A stretch of DNA of 64,000 nt. Source: Epiperipatus broadwayi. Lineage: Eukaryota; Onychophora; Udeonychophora; Euonychophora; Peripatidae. The notes below the pieces were generated by a model. It was not told where the DNA came from. It was given only the letters and a program-made list of their open reading frames with translations, and searched no databases. The first letter of the stretch is position 1, and every line of letters starts with the position of its first letter. The DNA is taken from assembly GCA_028023455.1 (NCBI GenBank), contig JAQFVV010006246.1, positions 4,478,363 to 4,542,362 of the forward strand, in the 5' to 3' direction. Positions 47,852 to 61,560 of the stretch are shown here, in pieces. The translations under genes were made by a program, and so were the position numbers.

Positions 47852-50800
47852 TGTACCCTCACTTCCCGATATAATATAACTTAAAATATGACTAGCTCAA
47901 TTAAATCGTTATGCTCGGCTAAAATATGTATAACTATTATTAATATATTTTTATAATACTATATCTTATCAGATTTAGTACAACTAACAGAAAATTAATA
48001 TGGTTCAATATCATGCATTAATTAAATAAGTATTTATTAAATCATGAGACTATGAAGTGAAGTTACAAGTGGTAATATGAATTTACATTGAGCCAATGTC
48101 TTCCCAAGACATTATCTCAATGGCATAAGAATACTATTACCTCTTTATTATCTCATTACTACATTTACAGCATTCTTATGTCTTTTATAAAAATTAACTA
48201 ACTTCAATAATAATAATAATAAATCTCAATCTTTTATTAAGGAAATGTAATTAAATAATCTCAGGTTCTTTTAATTATCTTAAAGTAATAATATTTCTTG
48301 CAGATAGGCATGATAAGGGATTTAATATCAAACCTAACTACACCTAACTTATAATAATAATAATAACTAACAATAATAATCTCTAGTGTATAAATTAATC
48401 TTATCTATTTTAATATACTACTAATCATTAAGAACACAAGTAAATCATCTACATGTCTTTCATTTTCATATAGTATCTTAATTTTTAAAAAATTATACTA
48501 AAATCTTATAATTTAATAATATGTGGCAATAAATAATATTATACTCTTATATTATGCATTATAATTACTTTGTGACCATTATAATATTATATGTTAATGT
48601 CAATCAATTTCTATAAATTATATTAAGAAAATACTGTGTTTCTTTTTAAAATAATAATAATAAATTCATATTGTGCAAATATTATGTTTATTCAAATTAT
48701 CTGTTGTCAAATGCTGTGGTGCAAAATAATGAATTCGACACACTTTTAAACAACTTAAACAAATTTATTTACATCAACTTTAATAAACAACTTATGTACA
48801 TTATTTACATTACAAGTGGAAACCAAAGAAAATAAAAAATAAGAAAAATAATAATACAAGATTTTTACACTGTTACTATTTCCATAAACATAAATAGATA
48901 ATCTATACATTTCTTAAATGTTTTATCAGTAACATTTAATTAAGTTTATGAACTTAAATCTTAATAAATATCATTTGTCATTAGTTAGTACAAAAGAAGA
49001 CTTTTATGTAAAATATCACTTATGTAGCATATGCAAAATAAACAAACTTTAACAATTAAAATGCTACTTCACTTAAGTATTATTGCTATTTCTATTATAA
49101 TGTACTAGTATATATTACATTTACTATTAGCATTAATCACATATCAACTAATGTATAGACTGATATAACTTTATAATATAACAACATTTATTGATTATAT
49201 AATTATTTACTTCATTCTGATGTAATTTCATAATGTATGTCTTACCAAAATATGCAATACATATATGTTCTTTTCTTAAAATAATATTTTAAAATTATTC
49301 AACAATTTCAAATTTTATAAAGTATTATATTAAATAAAATTCTATGATTCTTTTCTATTTAAACTACTACTCTTCTCTACTTGTTATTCCTATTCCTTCC
49401 TAATAAAATTCTATCTACAAATATCATTTTAACCTTATTTAACTTCAGTAATAGCTTACCAATTTTTTTAAAAAAAAAAAAAAAATTGAAATATATACGA
49501 CTATCCAAACTCTCTTATACCTCATCATCTATATATGATAAACCCTTCAATCAAAATATAAATTTCTATATAAAATTAATTTAACTTATTTAATATAAAT
49601 AAAATATAAATATTTTAACCTCTTACTAACTTAAAAATAAATATAAATAACTCATACTAATATAATAAATCAAATTCCTAATATTGTAACAGAAATATTA
49701 AAACTTATTCACGAAAGAATCATATAATTATTTCTAGATTTCTCTTATTACGTTGTACTAAATTTACATCATAAATTTAAAGTATGCATATTAAAATAAA
49801 ACTGTTATTACTAATATTATGCGTGTATATTCTTTAAATATTTATACATTCATTCAACAATCAAATAATATTTAGTTGATCTAAAGAAAACAAAACAAAA
49901 TACATCAAATTATTACTATTATATAATTTTTACCATAAATGATACTCCAATTTATTATCCGCCACACGATGTCCTCCAGGATTCCAGTTTTACAAAATAA
50001 TTTCACATTTATACTCAACAATTATTCTTTAAAATATTACGTGTTGTATAATTATATAAAAACAAACTTTATGAAATTAAGTGTTATATTAATATTTAGT
50101 TACTTTTTTAAAAAAAATGTACCTCTCTTATCTTTAATAGATCAATAAATAATTAAATATCTATGTTAGTTAAGAAAACAAAATATGTTACATAAAATCC
50201 AACGGTGTCTTCTTTCCACCCATAATTGTTCTTTTTTTCCTAGGCACAAACTTTTACCAACATTACTTCCTTTTTCGGTACATCACGTGTTTAAACAGTT
50301 TTTACGAAATAAATGAAAACGTTTTTTTTTAAAACAAAATAGAATAAGTTCCACCATAAGAAACAAAATAATAATTAAAATAGTTTATAGGATCCGGATT
50401 CATTTCTTTAAAGAAAAATTATTTAAAAGTTATTATTTCTAGGATTAGTCAATAGTTTATAATGTTCTTATTTAATTATTATAAATTGACTTGGATATCC
50501 ATGTATATTTATTTGCGCATTCCTTAATAAATATTTAGGTAAGATTAATTTCTAAAATTCTTCTGTATGACCAGCGTCCAGATTTTACTATATAATATTT
50601 TATTTACAGGTATTTCTTTACCAATTAAATTTCCGATTTATTTGCCTTTTAAAACTATCGAAATCTAGTCTTTTAAACCACAAAGACTTAACAAGGCAAG
50701 TACTTCTGCAATTATTATTAATTACCATATCTTTACCAAGATATATACTTAAATTTGTATTTTAAAAAATACTTTCTTCATAAAGAAGTATTTATCCTTC

Positions 50801-52156
50801 TTTAAAATATTTGTTTATAAAAATTAATTATAATCAACTTTTAAATTCATATAATGTCCAATATATTACTTTTATCCAACTGGTAATTTTCCTAGTTAAT
50901 CCAGCGTTTGTTATATTTTTAGTATAAAATCTCCAATACATTTTATCCTTATACGATGTTCTCATGATTATTTGATAGTAAATTGAGCTTCGATAGAGAC
51001 GATTAATAGGGAATTATAAATAAATTAGCACTGCATATTTAACGGTAAAACTTTTATAAATTATTTAAAACTACTGTCTTATAATTTTAAAACGATTACG
51101 AGAGCGTCTATAATTTTACTTAGCTATATCTAATAGCACACTTCACTTAAAAGAAATTATAATCATAATCATTCTCCGAACAATTGAACCTTGGTTTTAT
51201 ACCGGAATAAATTCCCCACTTGATTGGTAAATTAAACAATCACCTTGCTAGCCTATTTACATATTTCACCAACAATACAGAATTAAAAATAAATAATGAC
51301 TTATTTAATATTTAGTATTTATTACATTAAATTCTTAAATTGATCTTTATCATTTATTTAAATCCATTAAACTTTTTTAAAATATATGTTTTACTTTATT
51401 TCACTTTTAACTTCTATAAGATTATTTTTCTAAACAAACTAAGTCTATTTTTATACGTTAGGTTTTTTTAAACAGTATTTTAAAAATCAGATTTAATATT
51501 TCACATTAATTATCTTTATTTTTATCTCGTGATAGCCAATATAATATTTATAAATTTTATAATAAAATTCTAGAACGGTTTTGCAACTTTACTAAAAAAA
51601 CTTACAAGCATGTGTGTACATATGTCTATCTATCATCTGTTTTACAACACAGATACAAACGCTTGTAATATCTAAAAATAAACTAACAATTTAATTTTAA
51701 AAATAAATATTTTAAAATAAATAATATATTATAACAACTTTAAAATAATAATTCGATATTATTAAAATCAAATATTAATCTTCTATTATATACTATTAAT
51801 AATTAAAATATTTATATTCACTTATTAAATATTAATCTTTATCAACAATAAATATATGCATTTAATTTTAACTTATCTTTTTAACTTTTAGCTTTAAACA
51901 TTTATTTATAAAACTTATTAATGCAGTATTGATCATGGCCAGTTTTCCCAACCATATAATATTATCATTTTTATTGAAACGTCTCTCTCAAATATTAGCA
52001 CAATTTTCACATATCAAATATTCATAGTTTACTCTAATTAAACTTTTAAAAGATTATTATAAATAAAATCAACATCATATAGCTAAATATATCTTAAATT
52101 TAAAATTTTTAATAAATTGATACAACAATTCATGGCGACCCATACAAAAGGGCACA
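47852..52156. mobile_element. Candidate 4.3-kb element with TGTACCC...GGGCACA ends in (TA)n
   Basis: TGTACCC at 47852 and GGGCACA ending 52156 are near-inverted and each is flanked by a long (TA)n run, so ATAT borders both sides. The interior has no long ORF and is poor in G relative to C on the + strand. A nested signal at 52131-52140, CA followed by TGGCGACC, looks like an LTR end plus a primer binding site, and TGAATT at 48730 could be the matching LTR start. It could be a solo long LTR, a truncated LTR element or chance ends in a TA-rich intron. Confidence 0.35.
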
Positions 52157-52189
52157 ATATATATATATATATATAAAACAAAACCTAAA

Positions 52190-53560
52190 TTATCACTTCC
52201 AACCTTTATCTATCCATAGCAGCATGAAGTTTAATCCAGTTTCTCTGACATTACACTAACAAACGTTTTATGTTATCCATCTTACATATGATCTTTTTAT
52301 AGATCTTTTATAACCTCTTGGAAATCCTGTTAAAGTTTTTTGTGTACATCTATTATCTCTTCTAGTAATATGCCCCTCTCAGCTCCAATTTCAGTCTTGT
52401 AATTCTTTCAATAAAGTTGGTAATACATGTTTGTTCTCTTACCCATGTATTTTGTTTTCGATCTCATTTTGTTATTTCTAACATACATCTTTCCATACTT
52501 CTGTGAGTGATCTGAAATCCCTATATTGCCCCAAGTTTTATATTCAAAAGTAAGATTTGGTAAACATATTAAAAACCATTAACTCGTAGACATTTTCTGT
52601 TATTATTTCTACCAAGTGCACTCCATCCAAGTTTAATTATAAGATTAACTTCATCTATTATATTTCCATCAGTGTTAATAATTTGATTCACATATTGTTA
52701 CTTTTTGTTTAATTTCTTCATTTTCAATTTGTGTTATTCAATATAATTTGTTCAAATTTGATACGTTTTGTATAAATCACTGCCAATGCAATATGACATT
52801 AAAATATTTTAGATAAGTTACTTAGTTTCTTGAATACACAACAGTAGGTAAATGAACAACACTATATTATAATCAACTTGATTTAATACTTATATGATTT
52901 TTTCAACCTTAAAAGTATTTTAGCATTATATAAAAAATGAAATAAAAGGATATCTTTGATTGCAATTTTAATGCTAAAATTTAAAATAGAGATTTAAAAA
53001 AAAATATCTATGCTTTTATTTGCTTTGCACTAAAAACAAATAATTGGGTTTTTTATATTTAACTTGAAATAAAAGCATGCAGATCTTAGCAATAGGAATT
53101 AACTTAATTTGGAATTATTACTGCATACTTTGAATCAACTGGTATACCTTTCTTTTTCTTCATCAGCTTTTTTTAAGATATTGCTTGAGCAATTGGAAAG
53201 GATACTTTGTTGTTGTTTTTTATTGCTATCTTACTAGAATTCATTTTTTTTCCTATTGCAGAAATGTTTTTTAACCCAATTCCAAGATTTTGTTTTACAC
53301 TTTTGAAAGTTTTATTCTCTTCTATAACTTTTTTTGCTAATTCACATTTATATTTTTTTTATATTATTAACTTTTTTTCATACCATTTTACAAACAGTAG
53401 CCATTCAATTCATCATAATGATCATTCTTATATATTTTTATAGTTATTCTTTTCTTCATACATTATCCTCGTCTCAGTAGAAAAATTTACCAGAAAGTTG
53501 CTGCTTTATTACACCAGCTTTCTTTGTTGCATTTCTTAATAGTATATCATTTGTCTTAGT
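52190..53560 (-). mobile_element. RTE-clade LINE fragment, minus strand, internally deleted
   Basis: 52190-52620 matches the C-terminal and 3' part of the RTE copy at 31195-31680 (for example CCATGTATTTTGTTTTCGAT versus CCATATATTGCGATTTTGAT and the following CATACATCTTTCCATACTTC). 53150-53540 resembles, on the minus strand, the pre-RT linker seen at 23210-23340. The RT core between them is largely missing. No open frame. Confidence 0.7.
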
Positions 53561-53563
53561 TTG

Positions 53564-53600
<37 letters not shown>

Positions 53601-54029
53601 ACCAGTCAAATTAATTTTCAATTTTCCTCTCACATAGAATGCCATGAATTGATATGATTGATCACATATCTCTCTCCACCTAATCGTATTTTAGATTAGA
53701 TGTCATCAAATCATTGGTAGTCCTGAACTTAGATAAGTTTATAAGTCACATACACATAATTTATCTCATGATAGAAGCATTAATTTATGAAAAAATATTG
53801 AGGAGTTAAATATTTATCAAATTGAATTGCTTAATATTTCCTTAATCTCACTACACACCATTGAGATAGTCTTGTTCACAAAGTATATTATTTAATTAAA
53901 AATTTTAATTAATTACCTATTTTATTAAGGATAAATGTATACAAGGAACAATTTTTATAATAGATAAAAAAAATTTATTATGAATATGTATTAGGATTAT
54001 TTTAAAAAATAAATAAATTATTGTTTCAG

Positions 54030-54186
54030 GTTTATGATGGTCGTTCTCCAAAGGATCATCGGATTGGTCGTTACTGTGGTAGACAACCTCCTGACCCTAT
54101 TACTTCTACTGATAATGCTCTTTGGATTAAATTTTATTCTGATTACAATCAAAATGGCAGAGGATTTTTCGCTGCATATACTACAA
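54030..54186 (+). CDS. Cubilin-like CUB domain exon (CUB-B, second half)
   Basis: The acceptor is TTGTTTCAG (54021-54029); 52 codons plus one base run to the donor GTATGA at 54187 (phase 0 in, phase 1 out). It begins VYDG, continuing FDYVE of the exon at 25764-25945, and carries the fourth Cys in GRYCGRQPP, the STDNALWIKFYSD strand and the closing GRGFFAAYTT strand. The Asp of FYSD is the third acidic Ca2+-site position, so CUB-B keeps Glu, Asp and Asp. The domain-closing phase-1 junction matches the next exon at 62629. Confidence 0.93.
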
Positions 54187-54261
54187 GTATGATTCTTTAT
54201 AAAATTATCTTACTACAAAATGTTTTCGTGCATTGTCAGTTCAAACTTAAGCCTATTTTTT

Positions 54262-54375
54262 TTATTCTAGTTTCTCCACAATATACCAGTAACATTCCTT
54301 ATTTCATTTATCCATCTTGCATGTAGTCTCTTTCTGGCATTTTATAATCTCTTAGAATCCATTGTATCTATCATT
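54262..54375 (-). repeat. RTE LINE 3' scrap
   Basis: TTTCTCCACA, TTATTTCATTTATCCATCTT, GTAGTCTCTTTCTGG and TTTTATAATCTCTTAGAATCC match 31311-31400 of the minus-strand RTE copy. It begins only about 75 bp after the exon donor. Confidence 0.75.
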
Positions 54376-54707
54376 ATTTCTTATATATATACACATACAC
54401 ACACACACACATAATATTTTTATATATATTTGGAATTTGAGCACAGACTTTCAAGCTTTCTTCGGCTATCCATTCCATCTCATATAACCAATACACATGA
54501 CCACGCACATGTGAAAAAGATAAATGATCTCCAATATATATATATATATATAATGCTGAACCAACACTAATCAGTTAATCCAGATCATCATTTTCCATGC
54601 ACATATATAATGAGCATTGTTCATATTAAGATAGCAAATCTTCAAACTTTAATAGACAGGCTTCAATCTATGTCACCCTTCAACTCATCAGCCATCCATA
54701 CCATTGA

Positions 54708-54781
54708 AAATCTGATGATGGTATACCCATATTCCTTGTGGATGTCAATATTATTATGGATATACTATCATCAGATTTCCA
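54708..54781. repeat. Small imperfect hairpin
   Basis: AAATCTGATGATGGTATACC and GGATATACTATCATCAGATTT are near reverse complements separated by about 25 bp. Too short to classify. Confidence 0.7.
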
Positions 54782-55011
54782 AAGCCACCATAATAATAAT
54801 AATAATGTGGGCTAAATAATATTTGCTAAATTGTAATAATATATAAAATATTGGCTAAGTTCAAAAGCATTTCATAAGGATAATTAATAATAACTAACCA
54901 CTATTAAGATAAATGCAATACATGAGTAAAGAAAAGACATCTTATACTCTCTCTTATAAAATATAATGGCTTTTAATATTAAAAGCATATGTCTTTAAAG
55001 GGTTAGGTTAC

Positions 55012-55116
55012 TTTTTTTTTTTTAAAGTGACGTAGCATTGGCCGGACATGAACCCACAACCCGGGCAACTGCCTGCAAGTGCATGGCAGTCACACTGACC
55101 TCTCAACCACCAATGT
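55012..55116 (-). repeat. tRNA-derived SINE with A-tail
   Basis: On the minus strand, ACATTGG...CCAATG can pair as an acceptor stem. Between them are an A-box-like TGGTTGAGAGG, an arm ACTGCC...GGCAGT and the B box GGGTTCATGTCC. A run of 12 A follows about 15 bases after the tRNA-like part. It is notably more G+C rich than its surroundings. It fits a SINE or tRNA retropseudogene; RNA polymerase III boxes look usable but function is not implied. Confidence 0.7.
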
Positions 55117-55329
55117 CCACTTACAACATGTCTTTTAAGCACTACACCTCTTCCAACCATAATAAACATGTTATTGTCATGATCAAACAACAAATTATTT
55201 TTATAAAATAGAAGCACGTATTCTTTCACATATTTTTTTGTTCTTAAGTGCAAATGATTTTTTAGTAATATTGTAAATAAAATGGATATCTCAAGTGTAA
55301 TGGGCATACATGCCATTTCATTATTATAA

Positions 55330-56200
55330 TAAGTAAAATTACAAATTAAAAAATAAAGTTCGCAAATAAAAATTTGTTTTTAAAAATATAGTGTGAAGAT
55401 CCACTACGTGCAGGATCACATTATACGCAAGACTTGGGCAAAATAAGTCTATTTCTTATTAACCATCAGAGACAGATTGTATTCCCTGCTCCTTGGATCA
55501 CCCCTTTAGCGAATGGAATGGGATTTAAGTCAGCAAAAAGGACTGCAATACCTTCCTATGGAGTTTTTTTTATTGTTCTTCTCACCTGACAGATGTAACA
55601 TTCCTATACTGGATGAGAGACAATTTCTTCTCTAACCATGCTGTTCAGATGTGCATTCCTGGCAGTATAGTATTGTGCTGTCGTATTCATGCTGCATTGA
55701 ATATATTGATATATCAGATAGATTGGCATTGGTTTGACTGCGAACTTTTGGTCTAAGGTTAAATAAGGAATAGAATATTTTCTTTTCAAATGCAATCTAT
55801 GTAGTCTATCCATACTCGACACTAATAAAATATTAAATTCATCTGTGCAAACTTCCAAAAGTTAAAATGTAAATTAAATTCTAAAATAAAAATTTTAAAG
55901 TAAAAGTGATACTAAAACAATTCTAAATTTTTATATATTTGCAAAATAAATGTTTCTGTGTATTGTTAATCTGGCAGTGGCTTCTTTTATTTTTTTTTAA
56001 TATTAAAAATTATCTCTGTTTTCTCTGTGAGCTAGTGACATGGGCTGGTGGTTGTAATAAAATATATATGTAAATTTGGATCTTAACAGCATGTATCTGC
56101 CTACTATATAAATTTTCCAGGTTCCAATAGTCTGGTGGCGGCCTGTATGGCAGATACAGTAAGACTCAAACTTCTAATTCTCCCTGACCATTATACAAGG
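55330..56200 (+). repeat. Third copy of the 4.1-kb fold-back family (single arm plus spacer)
   Basis: Matches the orientation of 5205-6305: AGATCC(A/G)CTACG, CTTCCTATGGAGTTTTT, GACAGATGTAACATTCCTAT region, ATTGCGAA/ACTGCGAAC, GGCAGTGGCT, TGAGCTAGTGACA, GTATCTGCCTACT and ATAAATTTTCCAGG. An arm segment equivalent to about 4165-5205 is missing. No inverted partner is present, showing the family exists as single-arm copies too. Confidence 0.75.
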
Positions 56201-57309
56201 TTTATATAATTAATAGTTTACTAATTATAAAATTTAATTATTGAGAGCTAGTAAAGAAAACTGGGAGACATATTCTTATTCTTAAGATAAGATCTCTTTA
56301 AATTTCAATAACTTTAAAATAAAATGAAAAACTTAATTTTGAATAAAATACTATACTATGAAAGTATTCAGATATAATGAGTAAATAAGGGATTTCATGG
56401 TCACTCAAAATATCACACTAATAAATCCTTTCTGAATTCAGACCAAGCAATTCCATCATTTGAATTTATGTTGCATAAACAAAATAATCTAAGTAGAATA
56501 AAACAATTACAGTTGACTCAAGTAATCTCCAATAATAAATTAATAATTATAACTATTTCGATAAATAAAATTATCTCTTTCTTAACATCAGAGATGCATT
56601 CTAATAAAGTGATTCTCATATAAAATTCTTAAAATTCATGTACTCTCAATGCTTGACAAGTATTGACAATTGTGTGATAAATTTTATAATATTCAGATTT
56701 CCGAAAATATGTGGATAATAAATAGACAAGAAAGATAAATTAAGAAAAATATTTATTTTGACAATAAATAAACCACAACTTTGCATACCTTGCAATATTA
56801 TCAAGATGAATTTCTTCTAATACATTAAGGCAAACTTTTAAGATCTAGGAAAATTTGTAATTTATACTTTTACAATAAATAAATAAAAATAAATTTGGAT
56901 GATTAATGAAATCATCTACAATATCGATATTTTTACAGGAGAATAACACTATAATGTCTCTTATGAATGTATTCAATATCTTTTATAAACTATAAATGTA
57001 CCAATCCATATGGTAAGATAGCTTCTGAAGAAGTTGTATATTCTTTATTGAAGCCACATATAGAGTTTAAAAATTTTAATATTAAATCTTGGAGATGCTG
57101 CCAACACTTAGATATACTAAATGTGACTAGAGGTATGGTGGCATTCCTCAATACCTATGAAAAATATCAACTCCCCATTTAAAGACATGGTAGTACACAA
57201 CTCATGGCATTATACAATACATCACAAACAATATTCACATTAGGGCAATAAATGAACTAAGACTCTATCACTAATCATATAAATAATAAAGGACTATCAA
57301 GAAAGAACG

Positions 57310-57362
57310 ATAATAATAATAATAATAATAATAATCATCATCATCATCAACAACAACAACAA
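57310..57362. repeat. (AAT)n-(ATC)n-(AAC)n compound array
   Basis: ATAATAATAATAAT passes to ATCATC and then AACAACAAC and directly abuts the decayed LINE-B copy. Confidence 0.92.
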
Positions 57363-59183
57363 GCCTTTGTTATCAGAGATAAGGCCAATATCTATGGATC
57401 CATTGCCCATAAAGATTTTAGAGAAAGCAATTAAAAATAAAATAGAACCATTTATTTTGCCGATGACATCAAAAAAGCAGATACCAAAACTACAGATGAT
57501 TTTAAAAGAATACTCAAAGGAATTTAAACTAGGTTTTAATCCAGAAAAAACAGCAGCATGGACCATATTCATGGGAAGGCCATGTACATCCATTTTCCAA
57601 GCAAAGCCAGGCTTATTCCTTGGGTTTCCACTCCATCTGGGGACTACTGGCATGAGATGTCATTTGCAGAACAAATTGAAAAATGAAATCCAGCAAATAG
57701 CAGACTCTCTAGCCAATACCTATATGTCAGTATATTCTAAGATTCAATTAATTAACAGTTTGATGATGACTAAGATAGTTTACTTTATGCCGGTGGTTGC
57801 TTTCTCAAAGGCTTTTATCTCTAAAATTAAGACCATTTGCAATCAGCTACTATGATCAAGGAAAGTCATGGCAATATCAATGGCAAAACTATGTCAACCA
57901 CTGAATAAAAATGGTTTGGGGTTACATGATATTGGTATTTTTGACAAACAGAGAATGAGGAACAATGTAATTGATATTATTAAACAATTTCTAAAAATTA
58001 AGCAGCTCATAGAGGTCATTCCAACTGATAAACCACCACCAAAAAAAATTATTATATTTTGAACAATTAATACATCATTGTAAAACAGAATCAAAAATCC
58101 CAGAGCAATTTATTAATAAGTACAAATACTGGGAAATTTATGAACTAATAAATGAAGATAACCTATACTGGGAATTAATAATAAACAACTGGTTAAAAGG
58201 TATAAACGATGGGCCTTAGAACCAAAGTTTTTCAATTTTCTGATAAAACTTAACTTATCTGCATTACCTACCACATATTTTCTTTGCCATAAAAGATTGT
58301 ATACGTCAATTGATCCTTTTTGTAGGTTATGCCATCGAGCTGAGGAAACCCTATCACTTCTGATATATCACTGTGAGGGACTTAGGCAGATAAGAAATCT
58401 GATAACTAGCAATTACAGGAAGGCTAATGTAACAATGCATCAATTAATTTCTGCATTTAGAGAGGGATTAACACCAAGTATCAGAGCAGCAACCTTTGTG
58501 CTTTATGCATACTGGTATACTAGATGCAGCTTCCTAATTGGTAACAATTCTAGAAAGCATCCAGCTACTTTTTCAAATAAACTTGCAATGATGCAGAAAA
58601 GGGATAAGATACTGGCCAGACCTGACATTTATGCAGTAACCTGGTCATTACTTAAGATTAAATCAATGTTATAGTGACAAAAATGATAAAACTCTTAGGA
58701 ACTGGTATAGTGTGTGTTATTTTTTTTAGGACACATGTAAAAGAAACATTGGACCAAATAAGATCTTTATAACACCAGTTTGAACATTGTAAGTTGGGAA
58801 AATTAAACATTATAAAGAAACTTAGAAGGATATGCATGTCAAATTAGCAAAAAATACAATTTGGCAACAATTTTTCCCCTTTTGTTATAGGTGATTGATT
58901 TGCTAATGGGGTTCAAATGATAAATTATATTTGACCCATTTGGGACATAAAATAAAATGAAAACTGTGTTATAACATTTGGACTATTGACCTAGGCAGAA
59001 TGGACAGTCCAGGATATTATATGTAGACAAGAACTATGTTTTAAGCTCATGTAAATACAGAAAGAACTCTATCAAAAATGTCAATGTAAATGTTAGAATT
59101 TGTAATCAACTTGTAGCAGTTAATTTACTATGTAATCACTAATGTTGTATTCTTCTGAGACAATAAAGGCCTTTTGAAACATC
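57363..59183 (+). mobile_element. Decayed LINE-B relative, RT core deleted
   Basis: Starts inside ORF2 (LSEIRPISMDPLPIKILEKA matches LSNLRPISMGPLGIKILERV of LINE-B). About 470 bp are then missing, including the YMDD region, and the copy resumes at SKKQIPKLQ (SKKNLPILQ in LINE-B). It continues through KTAAWTIF, FLGFPLHLGT, NGLGLHDIGIF, IPTDKPPP and the C-terminal RAATFVLYAYWYTRCSF to RPDIYAVTWSLLK. An in-frame TGA at 57853 replaces a Trp codon, and further frame breaks follow after 58062. In the C-terminal zinc motif (58314-58370) the His ligand is Leu. The 3' UTR ends AATAAAGGCCTTTTGAAACA then (ATC)n(AAT)n, the same end as LINE-B. Clearly dead. Confidence 0.9.
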
Positions 59184-59252
59184 ATCATCATAATAATAAT
59201 AATAATAATAAAATAATAGTAATAGTAATTATTATTATTTATTATTATTATT
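59184..59252. repeat. (AAT)n to (ATT)n palindromic microsatellite
   Basis: CATCATCATAATAATAATAA runs through AATAGTAATAGTAATT into ATTATTATTATT, so the two LINE tails either side meet at the point where the repeat changes strand. Confidence 0.85.
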
Positions 59253-59480
59253 ATTCAATTCAATTTATTTATCGTATAAAACTACAGCATAAAGCCAATT
59301 ACAGAATTGCACTATAATAACAATACAATAATATACATAAATGATATACATAAATGAGTAAAAATGATAAAAATAATATAATTATATGCCATACTTTTTT
59401 ATAAGATAAGTAACAAATTTTTTAAAGTCCAAAGAAAAAATATTTTCATTAGTAAAATCATGATTATATGCCTTAAATAT
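59253..59480 (-). mobile_element. LINE 3'-end fragment, minus strand
   Basis: On the minus strand the sequence ends GATAAATAAATTGAATTGAA followed by TAATAATAA, a typical LINE 3' terminus with polyadenylation signal. Upstream, an open tail ending at 59382 (DFTNENIFSLDFKKFVTYL then IKKYGI and stop) resembles in style the LINE-A C-terminus. Extent and clade are uncertain. Confidence 0.45.
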
Positions 59481-59937
59481 AAAACATTATATGCTTAAGA
59501 ATAAAATAAAGAAAAATAAATGTAAAATATCAACAAGAGAGATTAACACTATAATCTCTTTTAAAAATAGCAACCGTTTAACTGATGTGTAACACTGATA
59601 AATGGATAACTAGCCTTTTAAAAGTCACATTTTAACATAGAGCAGAGAGAGCAAATGCAGGATAAGTTTCATAATAAATTTTAGTAAGAATAATTCAGAA
59701 GCTCACATTTTATTAATATGTAGAATAATTTATTTCAGTTGTTATAAAAAAACAATTTTTGTTTGGAATAATAATAATATTAGAAATAAATTTTCCATTG
59801 ATATTCCAGGAATATTTTGACAGTACATAATGTTTCTATAAAAATAGTATAAGCTAATATTTTCATTCTTTAATTTTGAAATAAACATAATTTTTAGCAT
59901 ATGAATCATTTTCTTGTTGCTACTTCTGCTGCTGCTG

Positions 59938-60190
<253 letters not shown>

Positions 60191-61309
60191 TTAATATTAA
60201 TAATATTATTAATAATAAGGCAATCACAATAATAATATATGCATAATAGTGCACTCAATAATACTATATTAATAGGTAATAATACTAGATAACACTAAGC
60301 TACATTATAGCAATAAACTACTACATATTCAATAATAATAGATAATAATAATAATCAACCCCTACTAATAATACAGCAACATAGTCATTGTTAAAACAAC
60401 CATCAATACTGATGAATACTGCATAAGAATAACTAATCATAATAACTAACAATCAATAGTAATATTAGACAAAACTGAATAAGCTAATCAAACTTTAGAA
60501 CTAATAATAATTTATAATAATATTAATTTTAATATTAATAATAATCCATTAACCATAAAGTGTAACCAATAAAATCATTTATATGTGTTAACCCTAATAT
60601 TAATCATTGTAATGATAAATTTCATAATAATAATAGATGATAAACTAATAATAAACCATTAATCAATAAAACCTTTATTAAACGTAATAACAACAACAAC
60701 AACAACAACGACAACGACACATTTTTTTGCATAGATAGCTTTATTTAATATTTAATTTCTTTGATCAGTTGTCAATGTTAATCTGTAATTTTTTTCTTTT
60801 CTTATCATTTAGTTAGTCCAAAGTTTTACATATAACATTTCACCAAGTTTTTACTTCTATATTCCATTACAGTTATTATGTCCATTTACTTAAAATTCTT
60901 TACATTCTTTATTTCTGACTCATTTTCTTCTTTCAGATTTAAATACTACTTTTCCTATTTTTCATTATTTATTTTTACTTCTGGAGTAATTTTTTTCTAT
61001 TTACTTCTATACTGATTTTGTATACAAATATTTAAAAAGTATTATTAAGTTCTTTTAATTCTTGTAAACTTTATAAAATTTCTCTTTAAAAGATATTCTG
61101 AACTTTAGTTTACATTTTAAACCCATTTTTAATTAACTTGAATCATAATCTTAAGTGATGCCTTTACTGTTGCAACAAAAGGGTGCCTAAAGATCCAATC
61201 AATTGTGTGAAAAAAATAAATGCATTTATGTTAGTCACAGTGTCTTAATTTTGGGATTGTCCATAAAGTTGGAAATTGCCTTCATGGTTAATAATGGCAT
61301 TTATTTATA

Positions 61310-61560
61310 AAAGTGGAATCTTTGAAGTTTAAAAAAAGAATAAGATAAAAATTAAAAGCCATTAATCTTCAGAAGCATTCTAATAAAAATAAATTAGATC
61401 TTACAAATCATTTTAAAATATTGACAGAATTTAAAGATGGATGAGACTCAAATGAAACCAGTAGAAAGATAATAGATATGCCATTAAGAAATAAATAAAA
61501 ATAGTTGGTACAATAAAGCTAACTTACCAAAAAAATTTCTACTGAAAAGAGGTAATATAT
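61310..61560 (+). repeat. RTE LINE scrap (pre-RT linker)
   Basis: TTACAAATCATTTTAAAATATTGACAGA... through AGTAGAAAGATAATAG and ATAGTTGGTACAA parallels 23165-23275 of the RTE copy. No open frame. Confidence 0.6.
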
